Assembly: GCF_039521365.1 (NCBI RefSeq) | Contig: NZ_BAAACF010000012.1 | Span: 62,001-126,000, forward strand | Source: Clostridium_AW malenominatum | GTDB lineage: Bacteria; Bacillota; Clostridia; Clostridiales; Clostridiaceae | Direction: 5' to 3' | DNA: 64,000 bases | In this document: positions 8,437-16,381 of the stretch, piece after piece | How the letters are laid out: the number at the start of each line of letters is the position of its first letter | How positions within the stretch are numbered: position 1 is the stretch's first letter | Notes under the pieces: generated by a model | What the model saw: the letters and a program-made list of their open reading frames with translations, nothing else | Databases searched by the model: none | Told to the model about the DNA's origin: nothing | Translations under genes and position numbers: made by a program

Positions 8437-9384
8437 CTATTTTATACTAATTTCTATACTTTCCTTATCTTCAAAATTTAATATTAACTTATTTGTATCA
8501 TCTGGAACTCCCTTAAATCGTTGCTTTATAATTACTTTATCATTACTCTCATCAAATTCATTTGAAATACTATCTATCCCAACTCCCTTATCTGTAAAGA
8601 GATTTACTCTTTGTTTTTTTAAATTCGATGACATTTCCATCTCAATAAATGTATTAAGTTTACTCAACGTTACTTTTCTTATTAAAATATCCTTATGCTT
8701 TATTGAAGGAGTTATTACTTTTACTCCCTCTCCGTTTAATGAAACAGGTACAGAAAACTTCCAATTTCCTCTTACAATATTATTATCTTCTATGCTATTT
8801 AAAGATACTGCACCTATATTTATGTCTAAAGTAAAGTTCTTAGGTATCTCTCCCTTTAAGTCTGTAAACATATAACTTTCAACTCCAATAAAAGTATTGT
8901 TATCAGTAAATTTTCCTTCAAGACCTGCCTTGCCGCCATTATCCAAATTACCTTTATTAAAACTGGTTTTTGCATAGTCATCATACAGTAGAAGTTGACT
9001 ATCCTTTGTATTGATAAATGGTTCTTTACTTTTTACAATAAAGGATACGTAAACTCCATATTCATCACAAAGAACTTCTTGCAAAGTCAAACTAACTTCA
9101 TTATCAGTAACTGTCTTATTAATACTTTTATTTTCTTCATTATTGCCTCTTCCCCCTACAAGTTGCTTTAGTTCTCTAAAAATATTTCCAGCGTATTCAA
9201 TTGATTTAGCCCCTACACCTATAGATGCTATACTAAGAGTAGCAACTAAACATATTGATGCTGCGGTTGCAAATATTTTTCTGTGCTTCATTTTATTATT
9301 CTTATACTTCTCTCCTCTTTTAATAGCATTTTCAGTCAATACATCAATATTATCTGGAAGTTTTATATTATCTAAACTATTCAT
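8437..9384 (-). CDS. DUF4179 membrane anti-sigma factor
   Basis: 315 residues: a short cytoplasmic N-terminus that should bind the sigma factor, one membrane helix (about residues 38-60, IFATAASICLVATLSIASIG), then a long extracytoplasmic beta-rich region matching DUF4179 followed by a DUF5643-like tail. It starts 4 bases after the stop of an ECF sigma gene, the usual pairing. Such proteins hold the sigma factor at the membrane and release it on envelope signals. The signal is unknown. GGAGG precedes the ATG. Confidence 0.85.
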   Translation of the reverse strand: MNSLDNIKLPDNIDVLTENAIKRGEKYKNNKMKHRKIFATAASICLVATLSIASIGVGAKSIEYAGNIFRELKQLVGGRGNNEENKSINKTVTDNEVSLTLQEVLCDEYGVYVSFIVKSKEPFINTKDSQLLLYDDYAKTSFNKGNLDNGGKAGLEGKFTDNNTFIGVESYMFTDLKGEIPKNFTLDINIGAVSLNSIEDNNIVRGNWKFSVPVSLNGEGVKVITPSIKHKDILIRKVTLSKLNTFIEMEMSSNLKKQRVNLFTDKGVGIDSISNEFDESNDKVIIKQRFKGVPDDTNKLILNFEDKESIEISIK

Positions 9385-9387
9385 TAT

Positions 9388-9954
9388 TTATTCCTCCATT
9401 AATTTAACTTTTAAAGATTTTAAAGCCCTATGAATATATGACTTAACTGTATTTTCAGAACACTCCATAACTCTTGCAACATCCTTTATCGACATATCAT
9501 GTATATACCTTAGAATTATTGCAGTTTTATGCTTACCACTCAAACTATCTATGGCCTTGTACAAATCAATATTTGATAATATCTCGGCATGATTATTATC
9601 ATTCATTAGGTATTCACTATCATCCATAAGAACAACCTTACTACTTTTACGAAAACTATCGTTAATGTTATTGATTAAAATTCTAGTTACCCAAGTCTTA
9701 AAATATTCAGGCTTCTTTAACTTATGAATGCTTATAAACGCCTTATAAACTGTTTCTTGGTATATATCTGCTGCTTCATGTTGATTTTTTACATATAAAT
9801 ATGCGGTTTTATATAAATACTCTTTATAAGTATCTATTAGAGATTCAAAGGCCTCCTTACTGCCCTTTATTGCACTTTCTACTAAATTATCATCTGAAGT
9901 TACTATGTTATCAGTTTTGATTCTCTTTCTTTTAATAGTATGAATGCTCTCCAT
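9388..9954 (-). CDS. ECF-type RNA polymerase sigma factor
   Basis: 188 residues. Region 2 (about residues 30-95) includes YKTAYLYVKNQHEAADIYQETVYKAF, the core-binding and -10 recognition helices; region 4 (about 128-185) ends in the helix-turn-helix MSIKDVARVMECSENTVKSYIHRAL. No sigma-1.1 or region 3 is present, so it is extracytoplasmic-function type, of the SigV-like kind that pairs with DUF4179 anti-sigmas. GGAGG precedes the ATG. The next gene is its anti-sigma. A TGCAAC/GTC promoter-like element upstream may be autoregulated. Confidence 0.9.
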   Translation of the reverse strand: MESIHTIKRKRIKTDNIVTSDDNLVESAIKGSKEAFESLIDTYKEYLYKTAYLYVKNQHEAADIYQETVYKAFISIHKLKKPEYFKTWVTRILINNINDSFRKSSKVVLMDDSEYLMNDNNHAEILSNIDLYKAIDSLSGKHKTAIILRYIHDMSIKDVARVMECSENTVKSYIHRALKSLKVKLMEE

Positions 9955-9975
9955 TCGCTTCCTCCAATCCTATTA

Positions 9976-10034
9976 ACAATACGTATTGTCATTGAATTCA
10001 TTTATTAGACTTACAACGTTAAATAAAAGTTGCA
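9976..10034 (-). promoter_or_regulatory. Candidate ECF-type promoter and palindrome upstream of sigma gene
   Basis: On the minus strand TGCAAC (10029-10034) is followed after 16 bases by AAGTCT (10007-10012), resembling -35 AAC / -10 GTC promoters of ECF sigma factors. A perfect 14-base palindrome ACAATACGTATTGT lies at 9976-9989, between the expected start and the gene. Autoregulation by the sigma factor is a family habit; here it is inference. Confidence 0.4.
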
Positions 10035-10127
10035 CTAGTTTTAACTTTTATTTAAATCAAAATATCTTATATGATTTAATTGACTATAGAGACTAAAACT
10101 AAAAAGTTACTTACATTTCTGCATCAA

Positions 10128-10163
10128 AAAACCTATGCTTTTACATATTTTAGCATAGGTTTT
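10128..10163 (-). terminator. Intrinsic terminator downstream of the carboxypeptidase gene
   Basis: AAAACCTATGCT (10128-10139) pairs perfectly with AGCATAGGTTTT (10152-10163). On the minus strand the stem is followed by further T residues. It is about 180 bases after the stop of the D,D-carboxypeptidase gene; nothing recognisable lies in 10164-10345. Confidence 0.8.
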
Positions 10164-10345
10164 ACATTTATTTTATATTTGGTGAACAATATTTTACGAC
10201 CACGACGCAGTTTAAAAATGATACAAACTATAATAATATTATAACTGATATAGCAATTATATCATATCTGTTGTGTACTAATGTATGGTTATTTTGGTAA
10301 TAGGTACAAGGTAACTCTACTTCTTAACACCGCATGATTTAGTTC

Positions 10346-11314
10346 TCAGAAAATTTGATTATAGACAGTAAATGCATCCGAAATGTTGAACTGCTCTGTT
10401 TGAGGACTCCCCTCTGCATTGGCAGTGACCAAAATATATTCCTTCCCATCTATTTTGGCTAAACTAGCAAGACACAATTTAGCTTCTTTTGTATAACCAG
10501 TTTTTCCACCTTGGATAATACCGTTATTCACCTCTTTTCTATCCATGTGTTTGAACATTGTACTTTGAAAAGTGATTCCATGGGGATGAAGATTAGTTGC
10601 TTTCGTCGTATGACGTTTTGAAGTATATATTTCTCGAAAAGTATCGTTTTGTAATGCATATTCTAGTAGTTTTGCAATATCATTTACAGTGCTATAGTGA
10701 TTCCTGCCATGTAGTCCTGTGGAGTTGGTAAAATGAGTATTCTTCATTCCTAATTTTTTGGCCTTTTCATTCATTAACTTTACATATTTTCTTTCTGAAC
10801 CTGCGATTGCATCCGCTAATCCTATACTGCTTTCTGCTCCAGAGGGTAATAATACTCCATAAATCAAATCTATTGCTTCTACCTTTTCGTTGGGTAGGAA
10901 ACCTGACATAGAAGCACCTTCAGAATATAATTTCTTAAACATTTTCTCTGGTAGATAAATCATTTCGTTTAAATCTGAGAGATTTTCAATTGCCACTATT
11001 GCTGTCATAATTTTTGTAAGAGATGCTGGGTAGATTCTTTCATCAGATGATTTATCTAATAATATTTGATTATCATCTAAATTAATTAGAATGGCGTTTG
11101 AACTATATAAATCATTAGCTACAATCTGATTAATTCCATTTCGCGCTATTATTTTTGGGGATTTTATAGTTAACCCTGATTTTTGGTTGATTTTATTTAT
11201 TAGATAATTTGGCAAAAATAAAGTTGTGATACATACTGCGCATACGCATAGTATTGAACGAACACCTTTTATCTTTCTCTTTTTTCTTTTATGTTTTTCT
11301 CTATATGCTGTCAT
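10346..11314 (-). CDS. S11-family D-alanyl-D-alanine carboxypeptidase
   Basis: 322 residues with a basic N-terminus and one signal-anchor helix (about residues 19-38), then a penicillin-binding-type fold. The catalytic SxxK is SLTK at 98-101 and the KTG triad is at 271-273. The usual SxN motif reads SGA at about 158-160, so the Asn is replaced. The enzyme trims the terminal D-Ala from peptidoglycan pentapeptides outside the membrane. It lies immediately downstream of a VanRS-type two-component system, but a terminator separates them. It is not VanY (a different metallo family). Removal of terminal D-Ala would lower glycopeptide binding (inference). Confidence 0.85.
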   Translation of the reverse strand: MTAYREKHKRKKRKIKGVRSILCVCAVCITTLFLPNYLINKINQKSGLTIKSPKIIARNGINQIVANDLYSSNAILINLDDNQILLDKSSDERIYPASLTKIMTAIVAIENLSDLNEMIYLPEKMFKKLYSEGASMSGFLPNEKVEAIDLIYGVLLPSGAESSIGLADAIAGSERKYVKLMNEKAKKLGMKNTHFTNSTGLHGRNHYSTVNDIAKLLEYALQNDTFREIYTSKRHTTKATNLHPHGITFQSTMFKHMDRKEVNNGIIQGGKTGYTKEAKLCLASLAKIDGKEYILVTANAEGSPQTEQFNISDAFTVYNQIF

Positions 11315-11332
11315 TTTAATATTCCTCCTCGT

Positions 11333-11430
11333 ATAATATGAGTTCCAATATTGTCTTACAACATAATTCTAATAAAACTGAATATTTTTTGTATAAAAAA
11401 CAGCTTATAGACCTATTAAGATTTTCTTAA
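11333..11430 (-). promoter_or_regulatory. Putative carboxypeptidase promoter with upstream palindrome
   Basis: On the minus strand TTGTAA (11356-11361), 17 bases and TATTAT (11333-11338) precede the gene; the leader would be very short because AGGAGG lies only a few bases further on. About 55 bases upstream of the -35 is the palindrome TTAAGA-TTT-TCTTAA (11416-11430), a plausible OmpR-family (VanR-like) site. Both are inferences from sequence. Confidence 0.4.
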
Positions 11431-11470
11431 GGACTACTTAATGTTTTCAGTATTTTAAAATATCATGAAC

Positions 11471-11524
11471 AAAAAAACACCATTCCCTTATGAGTTTTTA
11501 TATCATAAAGAAATAGTGTTTTTT
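11471..11524 (-). terminator. Terminator overlapping the end of the VanS-like gene
   Basis: Arms 11471-11493 and 11503-11524 pair on the minus strand over more than 20 positions when G-U pairs are counted, followed by a run of seven T residues. The right arm overlaps the stop codon at 11523-11525. It ends the vanRS-like transcript, so the downstream carboxypeptidase needs its own promoter. Confidence 0.85.
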
Positions 11525-12671
11525 AGTTGTTGATTATTCCTGGTATTTTTATATAAAATATTGTATAGCCATCTTTGCTTTCTGCATAAATTTCGCCTTC
11601 ATGTAAAATTACAATTTCTTTGGCAATAGCAAGACCTAGCCCAGCATTACCGGTGTCCGTACCTCTGGATTCATCCAATCTATAAAATTTTTCAAATATA
11701 CTATTTAGTTTTTGTGGTGGAATATTTTTTCCATAATTTTTAAAAGCTATAATGGCATCCTGTGATTGCCTATGGACATCTATTGTAATTTTACTATTTT
11801 CATCACCATATGCAATTGCATTTTTAAATACATTATTAAATACTCGTGCCAGCTTATCTGAATCACCATAAAACATAATATTATCTTCTGCATCTACTAC
11901 AACCTTTTGTTTTTTTTCAGAAAGCATTGGATAAAATTCATCTGACATTTGAAATAACATATAAGATAGATTAAAGGCTTTTTTCTCTAATACAATGGTT
12001 TGAAGATTATATCTGGTAATTTCAAAAAATTCGTTGATAAGTTTTTCCAGTCGATTTGCTTTTTCTAAAGTAAGCTCCATGTATTTTACCCTTTGTTCAA
12101 TAGGCATATCTGGCACTTCTGACATTAAATCTAAGTATCCAATAACTGAAGTAAGAGGAGTCCTTATATCATGTGCAAGATAAACAACTAAATCATTCTT
12201 CCTTTGTTCCGCCTGTCTTGCATCTCTTTCTCTCTTCCCTAGAATATGCTTGCACATATTTAGTTTGGTTTCCATGAAGCTCAGTTCTGGTGATAGTTCA
12301 ATTTCCTTATCTGAACCTTTCATTAAGTCATCCATACCCTTATCAATTTCATCAAAGTATTTTGTAATCCAAGACATAGCAAATTGAAAAATAATCAAGA
12401 AAAAAATGACACTTAAAACTAACATAATTTTATCTATGTTATTGCGGAATACATATTGGTGAATAATCACTGCATCTGACTCAGATAAATAAAATGTACT
12501 TTGTAAGAAATCTACAATCCAATTGCCAAAACGGCCTCGTAATAAGGAACTTAATAACCCTAAAAATCCAACGCTCACTAAAATAAGTATTAATACTTTA
12601 AAAAATATTTTTCGTTTGAACGCTAAATAATCATTTTTTCTAGTTTTATTAGTTTTCAATTTTATAACCAA
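11523..12671 (-). CDS. vanS: VanS-type sensor histidine kinase
   Basis: 382 residues from a TTG at 12671, chosen because the product (VIKLKTNK...) then aligns end to end with VanS of vanA-type clusters, which also starts at TTG inside the end of vanR and has nearly the same length. Two membrane helices (about 23-45 and 82-103) bracket a short external loop. The phospho-acceptor His is about residue 167 in YLAHDIRTPLTSVIGYL; an N-box (FNNVFKNAIAY) and G-box (GNAGLGLAIAK) follow. It overlaps the regulator gene by 23 bases. It should sense cell-wall damage or glycopeptide; no vanHAX genes are present, so resistance should not be assumed. Confidence 0.88.
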   Translation of the reverse strand: MVIKLKTNKTRKNDYLAFKRKIFFKVLILILVSVGFLGLLSSLLRGRFGNWIVDFLQSTFYLSESDAVIIHQYVFRNNIDKIMLVLSVIFFLIIFQFAMSWITKYFDEIDKGMDDLMKGSDKEIELSPELSFMETKLNMCKHILGKRERDARQAEQRKNDLVVYLAHDIRTPLTSVIGYLDLMSEVPDMPIEQRVKYMELTLEKANRLEKLINEFFEITRYNLQTIVLEKKAFNLSYMLFQMSDEFYPMLSEKKQKVVVDAEDNIMFYGDSDKLARVFNNVFKNAIAYGDENSKITIDVHRQSQDAIIAFKNYGKNIPPQKLNSIFEKFYRLDESRGTDTGNAGLGLAIAKEIVILHEGEIYAESKDGYTIFYIKIPGIINN

Positions 12672-13347
12672 CTCCCCATACGGTTTTGATATATTTCGGA
12701 TTTTCAGCTGAATCATTCATTTTTTCTCTCAAGTGTCTAATGTGAACCATAATGGTGTTGTTACTGTTGCTAAAATATTTATCTCCCCAAACCTCATGGA
12801 ATAACCTGTCAGAGCTTACGACTTGCCCTTTGTTTTCACACAAAACCCATAGAATTGAAAATTCTGTAGGAGTCAAAGACAATGGTCTTTCATTTAAAAA
12901 ACATTCATGAGTATTTTTGTCTACTACTAGCCCTCCTATAGAAATTTGATTTTCTTTTTGGGATTTGTTTAATTGGTTATATTTGGTGAATCTTCTTAAT
13001 TGTGCCTTTACTCGTGCCACTAGTTCTAGTGGTCGAAATGGCTTTGTAATATAATCATCTGCACCTAATGTTAACCCCGTAATCTTATCCACCTCTTCAT
13101 CTTTTGCAGTTAACATAATAATTGGGAAGTTATAAGAATCTCTTATTTTTTTGCAAATAGAAAATCCATCTATATCTGGGAGCATGATGTCTAAAATAGC
13201 CATATCTAACTCTTCGGTTTCGATAACTTTCATTGCTTCTGCTCCTGTATAACATTTGAACACTATGAAATTTTCATTGGTTAGGTACAATTCGATTAAA
13301 TTAGCTATTGCTTTTTCATCTTCAACCACTAAAATTTTAGTATGCAT
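12649..13347 (-). CDS. vanR: VanR-type OmpR-family response regulator
   Basis: 232 residues: a receiver domain with phosphorylated Asp at about 53 (AILDIMLPDIDG), Lys in ITKPFRP near 104, and a C-terminal winged helix (about 135-230) ending TVWGVGYKIEN. The stretches MLTAKDEEVDKITGL and LTPTEFSILWVLCENKG closely resemble VanR of glycopeptide-resistance operons. It overlaps the kinase gene, the same arrangement as vanRS. It likely controls its own operon and perhaps the neighbouring carboxypeptidase gene. Confidence 0.9.
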   Translation of the reverse strand: MHTKILVVEDEKAIANLIELYLTNENFIVFKCYTGAEAMKVIETEELDMAILDIMLPDIDGFSICKKIRDSYNFPIIMLTAKDEEVDKITGLTLGADDYITKPFRPLELVARVKAQLRRFTKYNQLNKSQKENQISIGGLVVDKNTHECFLNERPLSLTPTEFSILWVLCENKGQVVSSDRLFHEVWGDKYFSNSNNTIMVHIRHLREKMNDSAENPKYIKTVWGVGYKIEN

Positions 13348-13389
13348 ATCTTCACCTTCTTTTCGTATCTATTTATAAGGATCTTTCAA

Positions 13390-13947
13390 TTATTTATTTA
13401 TTTTTTTTATTGAATCCTCATATATTGTTTGCTTTAACTCTTTCATATAATCAGAAAAATCAACTTCCTTTGTTCCGTATGATAGGTTCATCTCATATTC
13501 AAGTGGAATCCATGTTGACAGATCTGCTTCGTTATGTTGAATTAATGTCTCCATCTTATCAAGTGCTTTGTATATTTTAGCTTCTATGGTTTGTTGTTCA
13601 TGCATTTCTATAAAAAGATCGGTTAATTCTGTCTTATATGGCTGCGGTAGACTACAAAGTAGTTGAGAAACTGCATTGTTCTCAACAATTTCATCACATT
13701 CCGTTTTATTAAAGGCAGGGATATCACCTGTAATAGCTTCCCCTAAATCATGACATATGCACATTAGAATTACTTTGTTTATATCAGCCTTTGGAAACTC
13801 ATCTTTTACCAAGTACGCCATCAAAGACAAACGCCAACTATGTTCTGCAACACTTTCGTGACGCCCAGAGGATGTCCACGAATGACGCGTATTATTTTTT
13901 AATTTTTCTGCAACAGACATTATATTAATAAATTGTCTTGTATCCAT
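13390..13947 (-). CDS. HD-domain hydrolase (YfbR/HDDC2-like nucleotidase)
   Basis: 185 residues with an HD metal site: His in RHESVAEHSWR, the His-Asp pair in CICHDLGEAITGD, and a later Asp in ALDKMETLIQ. This layout fits the YfbR/HDDC2 5'-deoxynucleotidase group. I chose the ATG at 13947 (MDTRQF) over an in-frame GTG nine bases upstream because GAGGTGGA is then well spaced. It sits upstream of the vanRS-like genes in the same direction with about 40 bases between; co-transcription is possible but unproven. Confidence 0.8.
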   Translation of the reverse strand: MDTRQFINIMSVAEKLKNNTRHSWTSSGRHESVAEHSWRLSLMAYLVKDEFPKADINKVILMCICHDLGEAITGDIPAFNKTECDEIVENNAVSQLLCSLPQPYKTELTDLFIEMHEQQTIEAKIYKALDKMETLIQHNEADLSTWIPLEYEMNLSYGTKEVDFSDYMKELKQTIYEDSIKKINK

Positions 13948-14018
13948 ATACTCCACCTCACCTAATACAAATAATCTTTACTCAATTAATAATTATATCA
14001 TATTTACATGATAAATGA

Positions 14019-14053
14019 TAAAAGCTCCCACTTCCGTGAGAGCCTTTAAACTA
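14019..14053 (-). terminator. Terminator, first copy of a 35-base repeat
   Basis: On the minus strand AAAGGCTCTCAC and GTGGGAGCTTTT form a 12-pair stem (with G-U pairs) closed by a GGAA tetraloop, with a modest T tail. It lies about 20 bases after the DUF2812 stop. The same 35 bases recur exactly at 16382-16416. Confidence 0.85.
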
Positions 14054-14072
14054 AAGGATTCTTAGTTAATTC

Positions 14073-14729
14073 CTACTCATGTATTTTTCTTTCATCTCTT
14101 AATGCTCCTATCATAACAGTTATCTGTACAAATCGAATCAATGCCATTAGTGCAATTACAGCTATCAATACAAAACTACCTAAGTTCCTTCCCTGATTTC
14201 GAGACATTCCAAACAGAGTATACGAAATCAATGGCTTCCCACTAAAACGAATATACATTGCCATCAATAGTGCAAAAATCAACAAATATAGATGAGGCTT
14301 TCTTCTTTCTTTTAACGATTGTATCTTATCTTCCTTTGATGTATATAATTCAAATGGTTTTCCATCATTTCTTTTTCCCAATATTACTAACTCTCGATTG
14401 AGCATTCCTTTTGAAGTAGCAAATTTTCCTTTTTTCATTCCATAAGGTCGGTATTTTATTCTTCCAATAGATAATTGTCCTATATTTATTGGCTTTTCAT
14501 AGTATGCGATATTCATTTCCTTAAGAAAGGATTCGTATTGAAGCCGCTCCGAATTAGATTTATTTCCGATATAATCTACTACATACTGATATTCTCCTGG
14601 ATGACACTGTTCAAATTCATAGAATAATCTTCTTGCTTTTGATAGCTTCCATCCCAACTGTGATTGTCGATTTAACCACATTTCTTGACCTTCAATAGGA
14701 TTTAGAAATACTCTAAATTTTCTAACCAT
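14073..14729 (-). CDS. DUF2812 membrane protein
   Basis: 218 residues. The soluble N-terminal half (VRKFRVFLNPIEGQEMWLN... GWKLSKARRLFYEFEQ) is the DUF2812 pattern; two C-terminal membrane helices (about 145-162 and 185-208) follow. DUF2812 proteins are routinely encoded with PadR regulators, and here the start overlaps the PadR stop by 8 bases. Function is unknown; one idea is that it moderates the PadR protein at the membrane, but nothing in the sequence proves that. Confidence 0.82.
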   Translation of the reverse strand: MVRKFRVFLNPIEGQEMWLNRQSQLGWKLSKARRLFYEFEQCHPGEYQYVVDYIGNKSNSERLQYESFLKEMNIAYYEKPINIGQLSIGRIKYRPYGMKKGKFATSKGMLNRELVILGKRNDGKPFELYTSKEDKIQSLKERRKPHLYLLIFALLMAMYIRFSGKPLISYTLFGMSRNQGRNLGSFVLIAVIALMALIRFVQITVMIGALRDERKIHE

Positions 14730-15060
14730 CCTTCTTCCCTCCCTTCCATATAACTTCCATACCTATTTCATAAACTTCCTTTAGTCTTTCCATCTCCATT
14801 TCCACTTGTTGCTTTCCCAAATCTGTAATGATATACTCCTTTTTCCGGTCCCCATCTTCTACAGGCAAGGCTTCAATCCAACCTTTCTTTGAAAGATTGT
14901 TTATGGCTCCATATAAGGTACCTGGTCCAAAAACCACTCTTCCTTTCGTTTTTTCTTCTACAAATTGCATAACGCCGTACCCATGATTAGGTTGGTACAT
15001 AGCCAATAAAACTAAAAATGCCGTTTCTGTTAATGGTGTCTCTTGTACTTTATCTTTCAT
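14722..15060 (-). CDS. PadR-family transcriptional regulator
   Basis: 112 residues with the PadR winged helix: LTETAFLVLLAMYQPNHGYGVMQFVEEKTKGRVVFGPGTLYGAINNLSKKGWIE, then the wing EDGDRKKEYIITDLG and a C-terminal dimerisation helix. GGAGGTGAACGT precedes the ATG. It is the second gene of a three-gene operon (lipoprotein, PadR, DUF2812) and probably represses the operon through the inverted repeats at 16305-16365. Confidence 0.9.
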   Translation of the reverse strand: MKDKVQETPLTETAFLVLLAMYQPNHGYGVMQFVEEKTKGRVVFGPGTLYGAINNLSKKGWIEALPVEDGDRKKEYIITDLGKQQVEMEMERLKEVYEIGMEVIWKGGKKDG

Positions 15061-15071
15061 ACGTTCACCTC

Positions 15072-16289
15072 CTACAATGGGTTGCTTTGAGGAGAATCTT
15101 TCATGAAAATGACTGCATCATACATCTCTGGAAGATTCCACCCTCGAATTGACTTACTATCAAATGGAGAATTTTCTTTTGGCAATAAATAAATTGCTAA
15201 CTTCTCTTGCTTTCCTAAAAAGTGTTTCATATACAACGAGTCTTCATTCATTGAATTAATAACAATCTCTTTTTTCCTTTGTGGCTCAAAGCTTTTGCAT
15301 TGATAATAAAATATATTGCAACTCCACACTTTATCTTCAAAGGGTTTATATTCAGAATTAAGCATCATTGCTAGAGATTTATACTGTTCTTGCTCTGACT
15401 TCACCACGTGTAGTCCCCCGAATTTTCCAAAGTATTTCTTATCTGGCACCTTCTCCTCATAAGTTTTAAAATTTTCTAACATGATTTTATCTCTAGCCTG
15501 ATTAAACTCAAGGTTATTACCTTGTATCTTCATGATTTCATTTGAGTTTCTGATGTTTTTAACAATCTGTAGAAATACAAAATAATCCTTTCCAAAAACT
15601 TCTTCATAATCCTTCCTTTTTTCCTTTAGGCTATTAAGAAGATTCTCCACCATACTACCATCATCTATTGTCTCAGAAATCTTATCAGCCAGAGCTATAA
15701 CATCCTTAAGCTCATTTTTGATGCTATCTGGATAGTTGTCATGGTTTTTTATTATATCTTTTAAGGCAGAGTAAGCATTTGATTTTTGGAACTCTACGTC
15801 AATACCGACCACTTCCAGCTTGTTACTTTCAGGTAGAGACTGATTAAAATCATATATCTTTTTCCAATAGTCTATCTCATCTTTATTTCCATAGTAAGTA
15901 CCACTCATATTTTCAAAGCATAACTTCACAATCTCTGAGTCTCCGTTTTTTAAATACTGATTCAGCCCATAGGCTACACTTTGAGAGCCTTCTATTAGTA
16001 TTCTCGTAACCCCTTCTTTCTGATTCAAGTATTTTAATAGTTCAAACCATAGTTCATAATTATTGTGAACTGCATGGTTCTCTCCTAAAAGAAATACCTT
16101 TTTATCTTGCATGTTTTCTTTACAAGCATTAATATCTTCATCAAAAGAAGATACATTCAATCTGTGGTAAGTAGCATTCATGTAATCATTGAATGCTACT
16201 AAGTCTTCCTTATCAGATTTATTTGCACTACATCCCACAAAAGTAAATATCATCAATGTAATAACAATACAACTTATTATTCTTTTCAA
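15072..16289 (-). CDS. Erythromycin-esterase-like lipoprotein
   Basis: 405 residues from TTG at 16289; an upstream in-frame ATG lies within GGAGGTG, so the TTG is the better start. The N-terminus MKRIISCIVITLMIFTFVGC is a lipoprotein signal with lipidated Cys at 20. The region VFLLGENHAVHNNYELWFELLKYLN...RILIEGSQS matches the GE-H motif of the EreA/ChaN-like superfamily, with Glu and His positions expected near a metal or active site, and later GLHV resembles another family His. Known members hydrolyse macrolide lactones, but this one is membrane-anchored and outside the cell; its substrate is unknown. First gene of the PadR operon. Confidence 0.72.
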   Translation of the reverse strand: MKRIISCIVITLMIFTFVGCSANKSDKEDLVAFNDYMNATYHRLNVSSFDEDINACKENMQDKKVFLLGENHAVHNNYELWFELLKYLNQKEGVTRILIEGSQSVAYGLNQYLKNGDSEIVKLCFENMSGTYYGNKDEIDYWKKIYDFNQSLPESNKLEVVGIDVEFQKSNAYSALKDIIKNHDNYPDSIKNELKDVIALADKISETIDDGSMVENLLNSLKEKRKDYEEVFGKDYFVFLQIVKNIRNSNEIMKIQGNNLEFNQARDKIMLENFKTYEEKVPDKKYFGKFGGLHVVKSEQEQYKSLAMMLNSEYKPFEDKVWSCNIFYYQCKSFEPQRKKEIVINSMNEDSLYMKHFLGKQEKLAIYLLPKENSPFDSKSIRGWNLPEMYDAVIFMKDSPQSNPL

Positions 16290-16304
16290 TTTGACCACCT
16301 CCAT

Positions 16305-16365
16305 TACTACGCGACACGTATTATGCTTTTATTATATCGCCTTGAGTACTACGTGTCAAGTAGTA
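16305..16365 (-). promoter_or_regulatory. Consensus sigma-A promoter between inverted repeat arms
   Basis: On the minus strand TTGACA (16354-16359), 17 bases, TATAAT (16331-16336): a perfect consensus. The two arms of an inverted repeat, TACTACGCGACACGTA (16305-16320) and TACGTGTCAAGTAGTA (16350-16365), match at 14 of 16 positions and flank it, one over the -35 and one just past the start point. They are probable PadR operators; a promoter this strong needs repression. Confidence 0.82.
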
Positions 16366-16381
16366 AGTGAGAAGGAATCAG

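Noticed and set aside
8396..8875. Plus-strand open frame of 159 codons opposite the DUF4179 gene
   Set aside because: Antisense shadow; the minus strand product has a membrane helix, a ribosome site and a sigma-factor partner.
10346..13347. Calling a vancomycin-resistance operon
   Set aside because: No vanH, D-Ala-D-Lac or D-Ala-D-Ser ligase, vanX or vanY is present in the window; only the regulatory pair and an S11 carboxypeptidase are.
14073..16289. Treating the PadR cassette as a transposon
   Set aside because: The flanking identical sequences are direct terminators, not inverted ends, and no recombinase is inside; recombination between them is possible but unproven.
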